64,000 nt of DNA, taken from NCBI RefSeq assembly GCF_018324205.1, contig NZ_AP023356.1, positions 8,810,501 to 8,874,500 of the forward strand, written 5' to 3'. The notes under the pieces were generated by a model. That model had not been told where the DNA came from and ran no database searches. It saw nothing but the letters and a program-made list of their open reading frames with translations. This document shows, piece after piece, positions 33,687 through 42,631 of the stretch; within the stretch, counting starts at the first letter, position 1; the number at the start of each line of letters is the position of its first letter. A program made the translations under genes and the position numbers. Source of the DNA: Actinoplanes ianthinogenes (GTDB lineage Bacteria; Actinomycetota; Actinomycetes; Mycobacteriales; Micromonosporaceae).

Positions 33687-34163
33687 GTGGAGCCACGGTC
33701 CGAGTGCCCGATCAACGCCGCCGTCGAGCTGCTCGGCGACCGGTGGTCGCTGCTCGTGCTGCGGGACGTCATCTTCGGCGACCGTCGATACTTCCGGGCG
33801 CTGCTCACCGGATCGATCGAGGGCATCGCGTCGAACATCCTGGCCGACCGTCTCAAACGGCTGGTCGACGCCGGCCTCCTCACCCGCGGCGCCGCCGCCC
33901 GCGGCCAGCGCGCCCGCTTCAGCCTCACCGAGGCCGGCATCCAGACCCTGCCGGTCATCTACGCCCTGGGCAACTGGGGTCTCGACTGGACCTCCGGCAG
34001 CCCCGACCTGCGCGTCCGCCAGCAGGTCATGCGCGACGCCGGGCCCGCGTTCATCGAGGAGCTGATGGACGAGCTGCGCGTCCGCCACCTCGACGCCCCA
34101 CCGAAACCACGCGACGGCCCGGGCGCGTTCGCACGTCTCAACGCTGCCATGGTGGCTCCGTGA
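33687..34163 (+). CDS. HxlR-family winged-helix regulator
   Basis: 158 residues from GTG 33687, with AAGGAGG 4 nt upstream. The HxlR signature is clear: CPINAAVELLGDRWSLLVLRDVIFGDRRYFRALL, GIASNILADRLKRLVDAGLL and RARFSLTEAGIQTLPVI. The C-terminus is longer than the minimal family and adds helices. HxlR proteins often respond to aldehydes, quinones or thiol stress; this one has a single cysteine, in the N-terminal CPI. Probably controls the divergent reductase/MBL operon. Confidence 0.92.
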   Translation: MEPRSECPINAAVELLGDRWSLLVLRDVIFGDRRYFRALLTGSIEGIASNILADRLKRLVDAGLLTRGAAARGQRARFSLTEAGIQTLPVIYALGNWGLDWTSGSPDLRVRQQVMRDAGPAFIEELMDELRVRHLDAPPKPRDGPGAFARLNAAMVAP

Positions 34164-34165
34164 CC

Positions 34166-34756
34166 ATGGCAGACACCGCCGGCCTCATTCTTCTGGCCGG
34201 CCCGCCCGCCTCGGGCAAGTCGTCGTCCGCCCGCGCCTGGGTCGAGCAGGGCCGGCTCGACGCGATCCGCTCCGAGATGTTCGGCACCCGTGTCCAGGCA
34301 CGCCTCGCGGTCATCCTGCCCGTCCTGGTCGACGCCACCAAAGTCACGCCCGCGCCCGATGACCGCCCTCCGTTCCGGGCCGCCGACGAGAGGCTGCCGC
34401 GCCGCAATGCGGCACGCTCCGGGCCCGCCCGACGATCTTTTACGTACGCGGTGACAGCGGTCCAGCACGCGACCCGCGAGACCCCGCTCGCCGAGGGCGT
34501 CACCGCCGTCCCCGGCGAATCCAGCGGCCACACTCCAGCCCACGCCGCCGCCCTGATTCGGCTCACCCCGAGATCTTGCGGCGATGTGGTGGACAGCGCG
34601 CTCAGGGCCAAGGCCGCCGCGGTTCCGGCCGATTTTTTCGTCGATGGCGGCCGGTGTGGTCTGGCGCATGGAGGAGACGGGCGAGACCAGGCGGATCGCG
34701 ACGGGGTATGCGGAGAGCCTGGAGCAGCCTCGGGGACCGGCTCGGGTCGCTGCTGA
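34166..34756 (+). pseudogene. Decayed P-loop kinase (AAA_33-like) gene
   Basis: The N-terminus is a good P-loop kinase start (LILLAGPPASGKSSSARAWVEQGRLDAIRSE). The protein then loses family structure: only short islands remain (VDATKVTP, where intact members have VDATNVTP, and RRNAARS), separated by shortened or scrambled stretches. The last 60 residues are not protein-like. The gene therefore looks internally deleted and extended past its true end. It follows the HxlR gene by 2 nt. An intact relative would phosphorylate a nucleoside or nucleic acid end; this copy is unlikely to be active. Confidence 0.6.
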
Positions 34757-35004
34757 GCGAGGACGTGGTCTACGAGATGCCGCAGACCCAGGAGCGGATC
34801 CGTGGGCGCGCCGCGTTCATGCGGTTCAACGCGGACTATCCGGGGGATGGGCACCTGCGGATGCGCCAGGTGGTCGCCGACGGGCGGTTCGCCGCGCTGT
34901 GGCTCGACGTGAGCCAGAGCGGCCTCGTCGAGCGGATCACCGATTACTGGCCGGAGAGTAATGACCCTCCGGCGGGACGGGAGCATCTCGTCGAGCGGTG
35001 GTGA
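34668..35004 (+). pseudogene. Frameshifted SnoaL/NTF2-like gene
   Basis: ATG 34668 opens METGETR-like sequence (MEETGETRRIATGYAESLEQ). Near 34725 the coding signal moves to another frame, which reads SLGDRLGSLLSEDVVYEMPQ and ends ITDYWPESNDPPAGREHLVERW at 35004. Together they form one SnoaL-like protein of about 110 residues, shorter than the family because the segment before GLVERITDYW is missing. This suggests a frameshift plus an internal deletion. It lies next to the decayed kinase gene. The stretch 35005-35101 holds nothing recognisable. Confidence 0.6.
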
Positions 35005-35101
35005 CGATCAGTCGCATGCCGATGAGGCAGGTGGGCGAGGCCTTACCCGCGGTCACCGGCATGGCGACGGCGTTGCGGCTGCCGGGGGAGCCCCGGGTGG
35101 G

Positions 35102-35494
35102 TTATGCCCGGCGTCCGCGAATGATCAGGATGATCCCGATGACGGCGAGGGCGCCGGCCACCGCGAGGCCGGTCGGCGGCAGGGCGCGACGGACCTGCGG
35201 GCTGGTGGCGGTCTCGACGATCTGCTGCCGGGCCGGCTCGGTCTTCTCGGCCACCGTGTTCGCGGCACCGGCGATCCGGTCGCCCGCGGTGTTCGCGGCA
35301 CCGGCGATCCGGTCGCCGGCCGTGCTCGCGGCCTGCGCGACGCGGTCCTTGGCGGTCGCGACCTCCTCCCGGACGCGGGCCTTCACGTCCGTCTTGGCGG
35401 CCAGGGCTTCCACCGTCTCGCCGAGCTCCGCGCGGGTCTGCTCGATCTCGGCACGCAGTTGGTCAGGGTCGGGAGACTTCTTCGGGTCGCTCAT
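35102..35494 (-). CDS. DUF3618 membrane-anchored protein
   Basis: 130 residues. It begins MSDPKKSPDPDQLRAEIEQTRAELGETVEALAAKTDVKARV, the DUF3618 signature, continues as a long helix with a repeated GDRIAGAANTA unit, and ends in one membrane helix (TGLAVAGALAVIGIILII) and RGRRA. It is probably anchored by its C-terminus with a cytoplasmic coiled-coil arm. The ATG overlaps the stop of the holin-like gene (ATGA). Function unknown, though the pair recurs in actinobacteria. Confidence 0.87.
   Translation of the reverse strand: MSDPKKSPDPDQLRAEIEQTRAELGETVEALAAKTDVKARVREEVATAKDRVAQAASTAGDRIAGAANTAGDRIAGAANTVAEKTEPARQQIVETATSPQVRRALPPTGLAVAGALAVIGIILIIRGRRA
35256..35317. repeat. 33-bp tandem duplication inside the DUF3618 gene
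   Basis: A 29-base identical string starts at 35256 and again at 35289, a period of 33 bp or 11 codons. It encodes the repeated GDRIAGAANTA heptad-like unit. A third, diverged copy follows on the 5' side of the gene (AQAASTAGDRIAG). Confidence 0.8.
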
Positions 35495-35892
35495 GCCTGC
35501 CGTCCTCGCTGGGCTGCGGTCTTGATGGTCTGCACGTCGGCTTCCACGCCGGCGATCGCGTCGGTGGGGATCGGTGGGGTCGCGGTCGCGAGTTTCTGCT
35601 TGCCGAGCAGCGCGGCGACGCCGGCCGCGGCGAACACGACGACCATGACGATGAGCAGGGCCACCCACAGGGGCATCGCCAGGTTGAGCAGCACCACGGT
35701 CAGGGCCAGCAGCAGGCCGAGTCCGTAAAGGCTCAGGACCGCGGCGCCGCCGTACAGGCCGCCGCCGACGCCGGCACGTTTGCCCTTTTCGGTGAGTTCC
35801 TGTTTGGCCAGTGTCAGTTCGTCGCGGACCAGCGTGGAGATCTGGGCGGCGGCCTGATTGACCAGGTCCGCTGTCGATGGATTGGTCGTCAC
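35491..35892 (-). CDS. Phage-holin-superfamily (DUF1469) membrane protein
   Basis: 133 residues from GTG 35892, with AAGGAGGTG 8 nt upstream. TADLVNQAAAQISTLVRDELTLAKQEL is an amphipathic helix, followed by two membrane helices (AVLSLYGLGLLLALTVVLLNLA and PLWVALLIVMVVVFAAAGVAALL). This is the pattern of actinobacterial phage holin family proteins, which are chromosomal membrane proteins and not necessarily phage-derived. Coupled to DUF3618 downstream. Possible role in membrane or envelope organisation. Confidence 0.85.
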   Translation of the reverse strand: MTTNPSTADLVNQAAAQISTLVRDELTLAKQELTEKGKRAGVGGGLYGGAAVLSLYGLGLLLALTVVLLNLAMPLWVALLIVMVVVFAAAGVAALLGKQKLATATPPIPTDAIAGVEADVQTIKTAAQRGRQA

Positions 35893-36059
35893 GGGGGTGC
35901 ACCTCCTTACCTTGTCCCTTCGGTGGTGCCCGCCGCCCGCTCCGGTGAAACCGACGGTGCCCGAACGGTCACGGGGGGATCGGACGAAGATCCACAAGGG
36001 GTGGTGTGCGGTACCGTCTGCCGACCCGCGCGTGGGGGCGTACATCAGGAGGGCGGCCG

Positions 36060-37640
36060 ATGGCCGGAAAGCAGAACCCGGGAGTCCTCGGCCTGTTCGT
36101 GGAGGCACAGCGCCGCCGCCAGCGGGAGCAACAGGCGCAGCAGCGTGCCTGGCACGCGGCCTTCCAGGAGCAGCAGAAGGCGCACCGCGCCGCGCATCGG
36201 GCCGCGATCCGGGCGAACAAGGAGGCCTGGGCGGCCTATCAGGCGGCCCAGGAAGCCGAAGCGGCCCGCCGGACCACCGAGCTCGAGGAGCTGATCGGCG
36301 CGCTCGGCCGGATCCTGGCCGACGGCGCTGCCCTCCCGCCGCTGCACCCGGCGCACCTGCGGACCACCGCGCCCGCGGTCCCGTTCCAGCCCGGACCGCT
36401 CGCCCAGCCGATCTCGATGCCGGACCCGGCGCGCTATCAGGTCCCGTCGCTGCCCGCGCTCCAGGCGCTGCACCCGGCCGCTCGGCGCGAGCACGCCGAG
36501 CAGGTCGCCCGAGCCCGCAGCCGGTACGACCACGACTGCCTGGCGGCCCAGGCCGCGGAAGCCGACCGTCGCCGTCGCCTGGACGAGGCCGGTCGGCAGC
36601 ACCAGGCGTGGCTGCACGCCCAGCAGCAGCTGGCCGCCGAGCACAACGCCCGGGTCGACCTGCTCCCGCAGCGGCTGCACGCCGGCGAGCCCGCGGCGAT
36701 CGAGGAGTACTTCGCCGCGATCCTCTACCTCGCCGCGGGTTGGCCGGCCGCGTTCCCGCGCAACCCGGTGACGGCCTGGGACGACAGCGCCAAACAGCTG
36801 ATCATCGACTGGCAGCTACCCGCCTTGGAGGTCGTCCCGGAGACCACCCGGATCCGGTACGTGAAGACCACCGACGAGCACAGGCCGATCACGATGCCCG
36901 CCGGCCAGCGTGCCGCGCTGTACCGGGACGTGCTGTGCCAGAGTGCCCTGCGCGTGGTCACCGACCTGTTCCGCGCCGACCACTTCGGAAATCTGGCGTC
37001 GATCGCGTTCAACGGGTACGTCCTGGCGCCCGACCCGGCGACCGGCCAGGACACCGAACGGTTCCTGGTGAGCGTCATGATCGACCGGGCCGGCCTCGCC
37101 GGACTGAACATCGCCGTGGTCGACGCCGCGGCGTGCCTGCGGCAGCTGCGCGCCCAGATCTCCGCCCGGCCCGAGCGGCTGGCGACGGTGCGCCCCGCAC
37201 GGCGCGCGAGCGGTGCGCCCGAGGCCGCTCCGGCGCTCGGCGACGACCAGGATCTGTACGAGATGGATCCGGCACGCTTCGAGGATCTGGTGGCGGACCT
37301 GTTCCGCAGCCGGGGACTGGAGGTGACCGGCACCGGCCGCGCCGGCGACGGCGGGGTCGACATCGAGGCGCGCGATCCGGATCCGATCACCGGGGGCCTG
37401 ATCGTCATCCAGGTCAAACGCCACCGGGCCACCATCGACCCCGGCGTCGTCCGCGATCTGTACGGCACCGTCCAGCACCGTGGCGCGACCAAGGGCATCC
37501 TCGTCACCACTTCCGGCTTCGGCCCCGGGTCGCACGAGTTCGCCCGGGACAAGCCGCTGACCCTGATCAGCGGCGCCGAACTGGTCGACCTGCTCGGGCG
37601 CACCGGCCTCTCGTACCGTTGCGGAGAAATCCCCACTTAG
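36060..37640 (+). CDS. Mrr-type restriction endonuclease with long coiled-coil N-terminus
   Basis: 526 residues from ATG 36060 with AGGAGGG upstream. Residues about 10-80 and 130-200 are Gln/Ala/Arg-rich helices, probably coiled coil. The middle (215-380) is a conserved uncharacterised domain (PRNPVTAWDDSAKQLIIDWQLP). Residues about 395-515 are the Mrr catalytic domain: FEDLVADLFRSRGLEVTGTGRAGDGGVDIEA, then IVIQVKRH, supplying the D-QxK motif. Mrr enzymes cut modified foreign DNA without a cognate methylase, so this is a candidate type IV restriction gene. No partner is adjacent. Confidence 0.88.
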   Translation: MAGKQNPGVLGLFVEAQRRRQREQQAQQRAWHAAFQEQQKAHRAAHRAAIRANKEAWAAYQAAQEAEAARRTTELEELIGALGRILADGAALPPLHPAHLRTTAPAVPFQPGPLAQPISMPDPARYQVPSLPALQALHPAARREHAEQVARARSRYDHDCLAAQAAEADRRRRLDEAGRQHQAWLHAQQQLAAEHNARVDLLPQRLHAGEPAAIEEYFAAILYLAAGWPAAFPRNPVTAWDDSAKQLIIDWQLPALEVVPETTRIRYVKTTDEHRPITMPAGQRAALYRDVLCQSALRVVTDLFRADHFGNLASIAFNGYVLAPDPATGQDTERFLVSVMIDRAGLAGLNIAVVDAAACLRQLRAQISARPERLATVRPARRASGAPEAAPALGDDQDLYEMDPARFEDLVADLFRSRGLEVTGTGRAGDGGVDIEARDPDPITGGLIVIQVKRHRATIDPGVVRDLYGTVQHRGATKGILVTTSGFGPGSHEFARDKPLTLISGAELVDLLGRTGLSYRCGEIPT

Positions 37641-37661
37641 CGGGCCGCCTGCCGGACGAAA

Positions 37662-37699
37662 GGTGGCCGGTCCCCGGCCAGATGCGGGGACCGGCCACC
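37662..37699. terminator. Hairpin terminator between convergent genes
   Basis: GGTGGCCGGTCCCC (37662-37675) pairs perfectly with 37686-37699 over 14 bp around a 10-nt loop. It lies between the Mrr gene end (37640) and the subtilase stop (37702). A second small palindrome, CCACCGG TCA CCGGTGG, follows and includes the subtilase stop. Confidence 0.75.
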
Positions 37700-37701
37700 G
37701 G

Positions 37702-40700
37702 TCACCGGTGGTTGGTGACGGTTATCGGGGTGGTGACCACGGTGGTGCCGGGCACCAGCGGACTGGTCATCCCGGTGGTGGTCGGCAGCGTCCCGGCGAC
37801 GAGCCCCCGCTGCGTGAAGGTGTATGACACCGAACCCGCCGCCACCGGGTCGGTGCTGGTCACCACCAGGTCACCGGTGGGCATCGCGCCGGCCGGGAGC
37901 TGGCCGCCGTACGTGCCGGTGGCCTCCTCCACGCCGATCCGGAACGGCTGCCCGAACGGCGGCTGGAGGGTGCCCGGGTCGTACGTGTAGGAGATGTCCT
38001 GCACCCCGTTGTGGCCGAGCCAGACCTGGAACCGGCGGACGCTGCTGGTGCCGAACACGTTGACCCGCCATTCGACGACGGTCCAGTGGCTCACCCCGTC
38101 GGTGACCTCGGCGGCGTACAGACCCTGGGCGCCCGAGCCGTCGAGGTCGGTCCAGAACGGCGCGAGGACGTTGTTCGGCGTCGCCGGGTTCGGCATGTCG
38201 ACGATGTCGCAGCAGTTGTTGTCCGCGGGCGCGCCGGAGCCGCCCGGGATCAGGTATCCGTTGCTGTCGACCGAGACCGAATGGTACGTGACCCCGTTGA
38301 ACAGGAACGGCGTCACGTCGAGGTGCCTCTGCTCCTCGTCGCCGATGCCGGTCGGGGCGACGCCGAGCGCGTCCAGCGGGATGTAGCCGCCGGGGCTGAC
38401 GCCGGAGCCGATGCTCGGCTTGCCGGGCTTCGCGCCAGGGAGCGCGGCGCCCTTCTTCTGCACCAGGAGCGGGTTGCTCACGGTGGCCCCGGTGGCCGAG
38501 ACGACCGGGGCGTTGACGCCCGGCACGCTGGTCAGGTCGGCCGTGGTGTCGGTGAACGTGGTGTTCGTGGCGGTCACCGTGCAGGTGCTGGTCGCCTGCA
38601 GGTTGATCGTCGTGGGCGTGCAGGACTGGGCCAGCGTGACCGCGCCCTGCTTCGGGACGAACGCGACCGGCAGGTGCAGCGCCGGCTGGCCGCCGCCCAC
38701 CGGCACGAGCCGCACCTGGCCGAAGTACTGCGCGGTGGGCGCGTTCGACACGATCGAGATCTTCAGCGGGACGGTCGCGCCGGCCTTCACCGTGAACACG
38801 GGCGGCACCACGGCGATCGCGCTGCCGGTCGGCGCCGTCGTCTCCACCCGGTACGTCTGGGTCTTGCCGGACACGTTCTTCGCCGTCCGGGTCACGGTCA
38901 GCGCGCCGGGCATCACCGGCGCGTTCACCGACGGCACGTTGAGCTGGGCCGCGTTGACCGGGTTGCTGCCGAGGGCGGCCATGCGGTCGGCGGTCTCGTC
39001 GAAGGTCAGGCCCGGGTCGGCGGCGACGTTCACCTGGACCCGCCCGGCGCCGTCGTCGAACGGATCGGCCGGCGTGCTGCCGTCCTCCTTGACCACGGCG
39101 GTGGCCGCGGTGGTCATCAGCGCCGACTTGATCTGCCCCGGGGTCCAGTCCGGGTGCAGCGCCATCTGGAGGATCGCCGAGCCGGCGACCTGCGGCGCCG
39201 ACATCGAGGTGCCGCTGATGGCCTGGTAGTACTGCCCCTGCGGGCCGGCCGGGAGCTCCTCCGGGGTCGGCGTGTCGCCGGCCAGGATGTGCACGCCGGG
39301 CGCGGTGACGTCGGGCTTGAGGAATTGACCGCCCGGGCCGCGCGAGGAGAACGAGGCCATCACGTCACCCTTGCCCTGCGCCGGGGCACCGGGCGTGAAC
39401 TGCGCGGTGATGCCCGGGTGGGCGTCGGCGAAGGTGCGCAGCGCGGTGCCGTCGGCCAGGTGCACCGTCGGCAGGAAATGGTTGTCGGTGCCGGCGAAGG
39501 CCGGCGCCGGGTTGTACAGGACCATGCCGGCGGCACCGCCCTGCATGACGTTGAACCCCTTCTGCACACGGCCGATCGCGGAGCCGTTGACCACACCACC
39601 GGACTGGCAGACGACGATCTTGCCGACGAAGATGCCGGGTGGCGCCGGGTGTGCACAGAGGATGTCGTTGTACGGCACCGTCGAGGCCGCCACCATCGGC
39701 GCCGGTCCGGCGCCCGCCGTGATCGACGAGCCGGTGAAGGTCGCGGACGCCCCGTCGGTGGAGGTGACGGTCAGCGTGGACCGGAACGTGCGGGTCTCGG
39801 ACGAGGCCGCCACCGTGGTCACCCACGGGCTGACATGCTCGGTCGTGCCCGCGTCCGGGCCGCTGTTGCCCGCCGAGGCCGACACGAAGACACCTGCGGC
39901 GTACGCGTCGAGCATCGCCAGCTCCGACGCGTCGGTGTACGGGTTGCCGCCGCCGCCGATCGAGAAGTTGATGACCTTGACGCCGTCGAGGATGGCCTGC
40001 TCGATGGCCGCGGCCGTGTCGCTGGAGTAGCAGCCGGCCAGCCCGCAGGCCCGGTAGACCGACAGCCAGGCGCCCGGCGCGATCCCGTTGACCGGGCCCG
40101 CCTCGGTGCCGAAGACCTTGGCCGAGGCGACCGGGTCACCGACGGCCGAGGAGGCGGTGTGCGTGCCGTGGCCCTCGGCGTCGCGCGCGTTGGTGTACCG
40201 GTCCGGCGGGTTCTCCGCCAGATACGTCGTCAGGAACGCCTTGCCGCCGATGAGCTTGTTGTTGCAGGTGAACGTGTCGGTGGCCGGGGTGATCGGGTTG
40301 TCGCCGAAGTCGCAGGCGCGCGGTGTGCCGTCGGGCTTCGCCGGAGGCGCGCCCAGGTTGCCGTTGTCGGCGAACGACGGATGCTCCGGCCAGACGCCGG
40401 TGTCGACGGAGCCGAAGATGATGCCCTTGCCGGCGTCGGCGGCGCCGCCGAGCTGCGAGTACAGCCCGCTCGCGCCGATGAACTCGGACGTCGGGTCGGC
40501 GAGCGGCTGGTTCACCGCGTCCTTCTGGACGGCGACCACGCCGGGCACGGTGAGCAGCTTGCCGACCTCGTTCGCCGGCACGGTCAGCGCCACCCCGCCG
40601 TAGACCGTGCGCAGCTTCTGGCCGACCTTCGCGTCCGGTACGCGCTTGCCGATGGCGCCGAGGATCTCGCTCTCGACCCCGGCGACGTGCTGCTCGTACT

Positions 40701-41055
40701 TGCGCTCCGGCTGGCCGTGCGCCAGCGGGCGCCCGGTCACCGACGGACTGGTCGGCGCGTAACCCTTGACGTCGCCGCCGTAGGTGGCGATCGAGTCGTA
40801 GTCGAGCTTGACCAGCACCGGGATCGTCGCGGTGTCCTTGCGGCCGAGCAGCGACGGGTCCGTCCTGGCCAGCTTGCCGGTCGAGGTCTTCGCGGACGTG
40901 GTCGAGCCGGTCGGGGTCAACGTCTTCTCGAGCCGCAGCGTGCCGGACGGTCTCGGAGTCGGGTCCGCGTGGGCGGGGCTCGCCAGGGTGATCCCCGCCA
41001 GAGGTGTCAGCAGCGCGGCAACCGCCGCGGTGGACAACCGCCATCGTCGATTCAT
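37702..41055 (-). CDS. Secreted S8 (subtilisin-family) serine protease with PA domain
   Basis: 1117 residues with a signal peptide (MNRRWRLSTAAVAALLTPLAGITLASPAHA) and GGAGGGAA before the ATG. An inhibitor-I9-like propeptide (VPVLVKLDYDS to VQKDAV) precedes the S8 domain. Catalytic residues are Asp in GSVDTGVWPEHPSF, His in EGHGTHTASSAVG and Ser in GTSMSAPQVAGSAI. A PA insert (DILCAHPAPPGIFVGKIVVCQSGG) lies between His and Ser, and a fibronectin-like domain follows. The last 200 residues hold a further beta domain (LDVTPFLFNGVTYHSVSVDSNGYL). Degrades extracellular protein; the PA and C-terminal domains may select substrate. Confidence 0.93.
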   Translation of the reverse strand: MNRRWRLSTAAVAALLTPLAGITLASPAHADPTPRPSGTLRLEKTLTPTGSTTSAKTSTGKLARTDPSLLGRKDTATIPVLVKLDYDSIATYGGDVKGYAPTSPSVTGRPLAHGQPERKYEQHVAGVESEILGAIGKRVPDAKVGQKLRTVYGGVALTVPANEVGKLLTVPGVVAVQKDAVNQPLADPTSEFIGASGLYSQLGGAADAGKGIIFGSVDTGVWPEHPSFADNGNLGAPPAKPDGTPRACDFGDNPITPATDTFTCNNKLIGGKAFLTTYLAENPPDRYTNARDAEGHGTHTASSAVGDPVASAKVFGTEAGPVNGIAPGAWLSVYRACGLAGCYSSDTAAAIEQAILDGVKVINFSIGGGGNPYTDASELAMLDAYAAGVFVSASAGNSGPDAGTTEHVSPWVTTVAASSETRTFRSTLTVTSTDGASATFTGSSITAGAGPAPMVAASTVPYNDILCAHPAPPGIFVGKIVVCQSGGVVNGSAIGRVQKGFNVMQGGAAGMVLYNPAPAFAGTDNHFLPTVHLADGTALRTFADAHPGITAQFTPGAPAQGKGDVMASFSSRGPGGQFLKPDVTAPGVHILAGDTPTPEELPAGPQGQYYQAISGTSMSAPQVAGSAILQMALHPDWTPGQIKSALMTTAATAVVKEDGSTPADPFDDGAGRVQVNVAADPGLTFDETADRMAALGSNPVNAAQLNVPSVNAPVMPGALTVTRTAKNVSGKTQTYRVETTAPTGSAIAVVPPVFTVKAGATVPLKISIVSNAPTAQYFGQVRLVPVGGGQPALHLPVAFVPKQGAVTLAQSCTPTTINLQATSTCTVTATNTTFTDTTADLTSVPGVNAPVVSATGATVSNPLLVQKKGAALPGAKPGKPSIGSGVSPGGYIPLDALGVAPTGIGDEEQRHLDVTPFLFNGVTYHSVSVDSNGYLIPGGSGAPADNNCCDIVDMPNPATPNNVLAPFWTDLDGSGAQGLYAAEVTDGVSHWTVVEWRVNVFGTSSVRRFQVWLGHNGVQDISYTYDPGTLQPPFGQPFRIGVEEATGTYGGQLPAGAMPTGDLVVTSTDPVAAGSVSYTFTQRGLVAGTLPTTTGMTSPLVPGTTVVTTPITVTNHR

Positions 41056-41128
41056 GAGGTTCCCTCCTCGTGTGCTGTTTCGTCGACTGGACGGCGGGAC
41101 CTCCTCGGTGATACAGAATCGCCGATAT

Positions 41129-42211
41129 CTAACAGTCGCGATCGCCGTAGGCGCGCGCGAGAGTGTGAAACGCCTGCTTGGGCACCCAGTGCCAGTCGGA
41201 TGCCGGGTCGCCGGGCCGTTCCCTGACCGGCTTGACGATCGCGTAACTGGCCATGTCGAGGTCGTAGCGCGGCTCGCGGCGGTGCTCGGCCTCCGGGGTG
41301 ACGAAGGTGAACGCCAGCGCCGAGTACAGGTTCAGCGACTCGAACGCGGCGAGCACGCTCGCCAGGTAACGGGCCTGGGTCTGCTCGCTGCGCACCAGGT
41401 CGCCCCGGATCTCGGGCGGCTCCTTGGTGTAGTCGACCGCGTTCCACCCCATGCCGCCCCGCTCCGGCGCACCCCGGAACGTGCAGGTGCCGAACTCCAT
41501 GATGGCCAGCGGCTTGCCGGGCCGGACGTGGCGCCGAATGTCCCGCACGTAGCCGGCGTGGTCCTCGAAACATCCGTAGTAGTCGAGCCCCACGATGTCG
41601 AACAGGTCCCAGTCGACGTCCTCGTCCTCGGCGGCCGCGTACGTCAGCCTGCCGTGGAAGACCGACCGGCCCACGGCGGCGGCCCGTGCGGTGAAACGGC
41701 GCAGGCGGCGGACCATCGTCTCCGGATCGAAGGTGCCCTTGACCAGGTTCTCGATCCGCTCCAGGACGGTGTCGCCGGGAACGATCTCCGGAACGTACAG
41801 GACGAACTCGCAACCGACGCTCAGATGCACGCCCGCGCCCTGCCGGCGTAGCCGCTCGGCGAACCGGCCGGTCTCGGCGAGGTGGTCGAGGATCTCCGGC
41901 TCCGGCCGGTCACCGAGTGTCGGCTCCAGCCAGACGTGCAGCCCGCGCTCCGCCGCCTCGGCCGCGGTGGCGGTGAGCCGCTCCACGCCGGCGCCGGTGA
42001 CCTTGACCGAGTTGGCGTGCAGGTCATGCCGGATGACGCGCAGGTCGTGGCGCATGCGGCGCGCGCTCCAGCCGTCGCCGACCTCGTAGACGACGCCCCG
42101 CAGGCTCAGTCCCCGCCGTGTCGTACTCGCCGCGGCTCCCGTCGACGGCAACAGCATCGCACCGCTCGCCGCCGCGGCCAGCCCCAGAAATTCCGCTCGT
42201 GTGAAACCCAT
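41129..42211 (-). CDS. Secreted TIM-barrel-like protein, probable glycosidase fold
   Basis: 360 residues from ATG 42211 (MGFTRAEFLGLAAAASGAML), with a signal peptide. After LSLRGVVYEVGDGW the sequence alternates strands and helices as in a (beta/alpha)8 barrel: NSVKVTG, GLHVWLEPTL, HLSVGCEFVLYV, DIVGLDYYGCFEDH and LAIMEFGTCTFRGAPERGG. The glutamates in GCEF and MEFG fall at barrel strands 4 and 7, where retaining glycosidases keep their acid and nucleophile. Homologues are sometimes labelled abortive infection proteins, without support in this sequence. Substrate unknown. Confidence 0.68.
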   Translation of the reverse strand: MGFTRAEFLGLAAAASGAMLLPSTGAAASTTRRGLSLRGVVYEVGDGWSARRMRHDLRVIRHDLHANSVKVTGAGVERLTATAAEAAERGLHVWLEPTLGDRPEPEILDHLAETGRFAERLRRQGAGVHLSVGCEFVLYVPEIVPGDTVLERIENLVKGTFDPETMVRRLRRFTARAAAVGRSVFHGRLTYAAAEDEDVDWDLFDIVGLDYYGCFEDHAGYVRDIRRHVRPGKPLAIMEFGTCTFRGAPERGGMGWNAVDYTKEPPEIRGDLVRSEQTQARYLASVLAAFESLNLYSALAFTFVTPEAEHRREPRYDLDMASYAIVKPVRERPGDPASDWHWVPKQAFHTLARAYGDRDC

Positions 42212-42631
42212 GCGACCAGGCTGGAGCAGGTGCTCCCACCCCGGCGACGGTCGATGGTCTACGCGGGCACCGACCAAGGTATACGCCACTTGTTCAGGTC
42301 TCGGCACGATAAGTCGAACGTCGCGAATCAAACATTTCCCGCGAATCGTGCCGGGAGGCCGAGGGAGTGGCTCCGGAAAGGCCGCCGACTGCCAACCCGA
42401 GCCATTGTACGGGGCGCTCCTTAAAACCGGAACTGCCGAGAATGCGAAAGCGACTCAGGAGAATGCGCCATTGCGGAACGCGGGACGTGCATCCCCGCTT
42501 CGCGCGCGGCCGAATGCGGCTGCGCCATAGGTAGCATGGTGCTGCCGGCATTCGCCGATCTTGATCCGACGAGAAGGAAGGCCTGCCACCCACGCAGATC
42601 CGGTTTCGGAGATCCTGGAGGAGTCGATCCC
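42212..42631. other. 420-bp gene-free region with a long hairpin
   Basis: No credible gene lies between the divergent starts at 42211 and 42632. CGGCACGAT (42302-42310) pairs with ATCGTGCCG (42345-42353), and inside it TCGCG (42321-42325) pairs with CGCGA (42340-42344). A -10-like TATACC is present on the minus strand near 42279-42284, suitable for the gene at 42211. The region is less GC-rich than its neighbours and probably holds both promoters; the hairpin could be an operator or an RNA structure. Confidence 0.45.

Noticed and set aside
35491..35892. Prophage signal from the holin-superfamily protein
   Set aside because: No capsid, terminase, integrase or attachment site is nearby; this family is a common chromosomal membrane protein paired with DUF3618 in actinobacteria.
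38011..41226. A 1071-codon plus-strand open frame opposite the subtilase
   Set aside because: Shadow frame; the minus strand carries the complete S8 catalytic triad and a signal peptide.
41129..42211. Abortive phage infection protein label
   Set aside because: Homologues sometimes carry this name, but the signal peptide and barrel motifs point to an exported glycosidase-like fold; nothing in the sequence supports a phage role.
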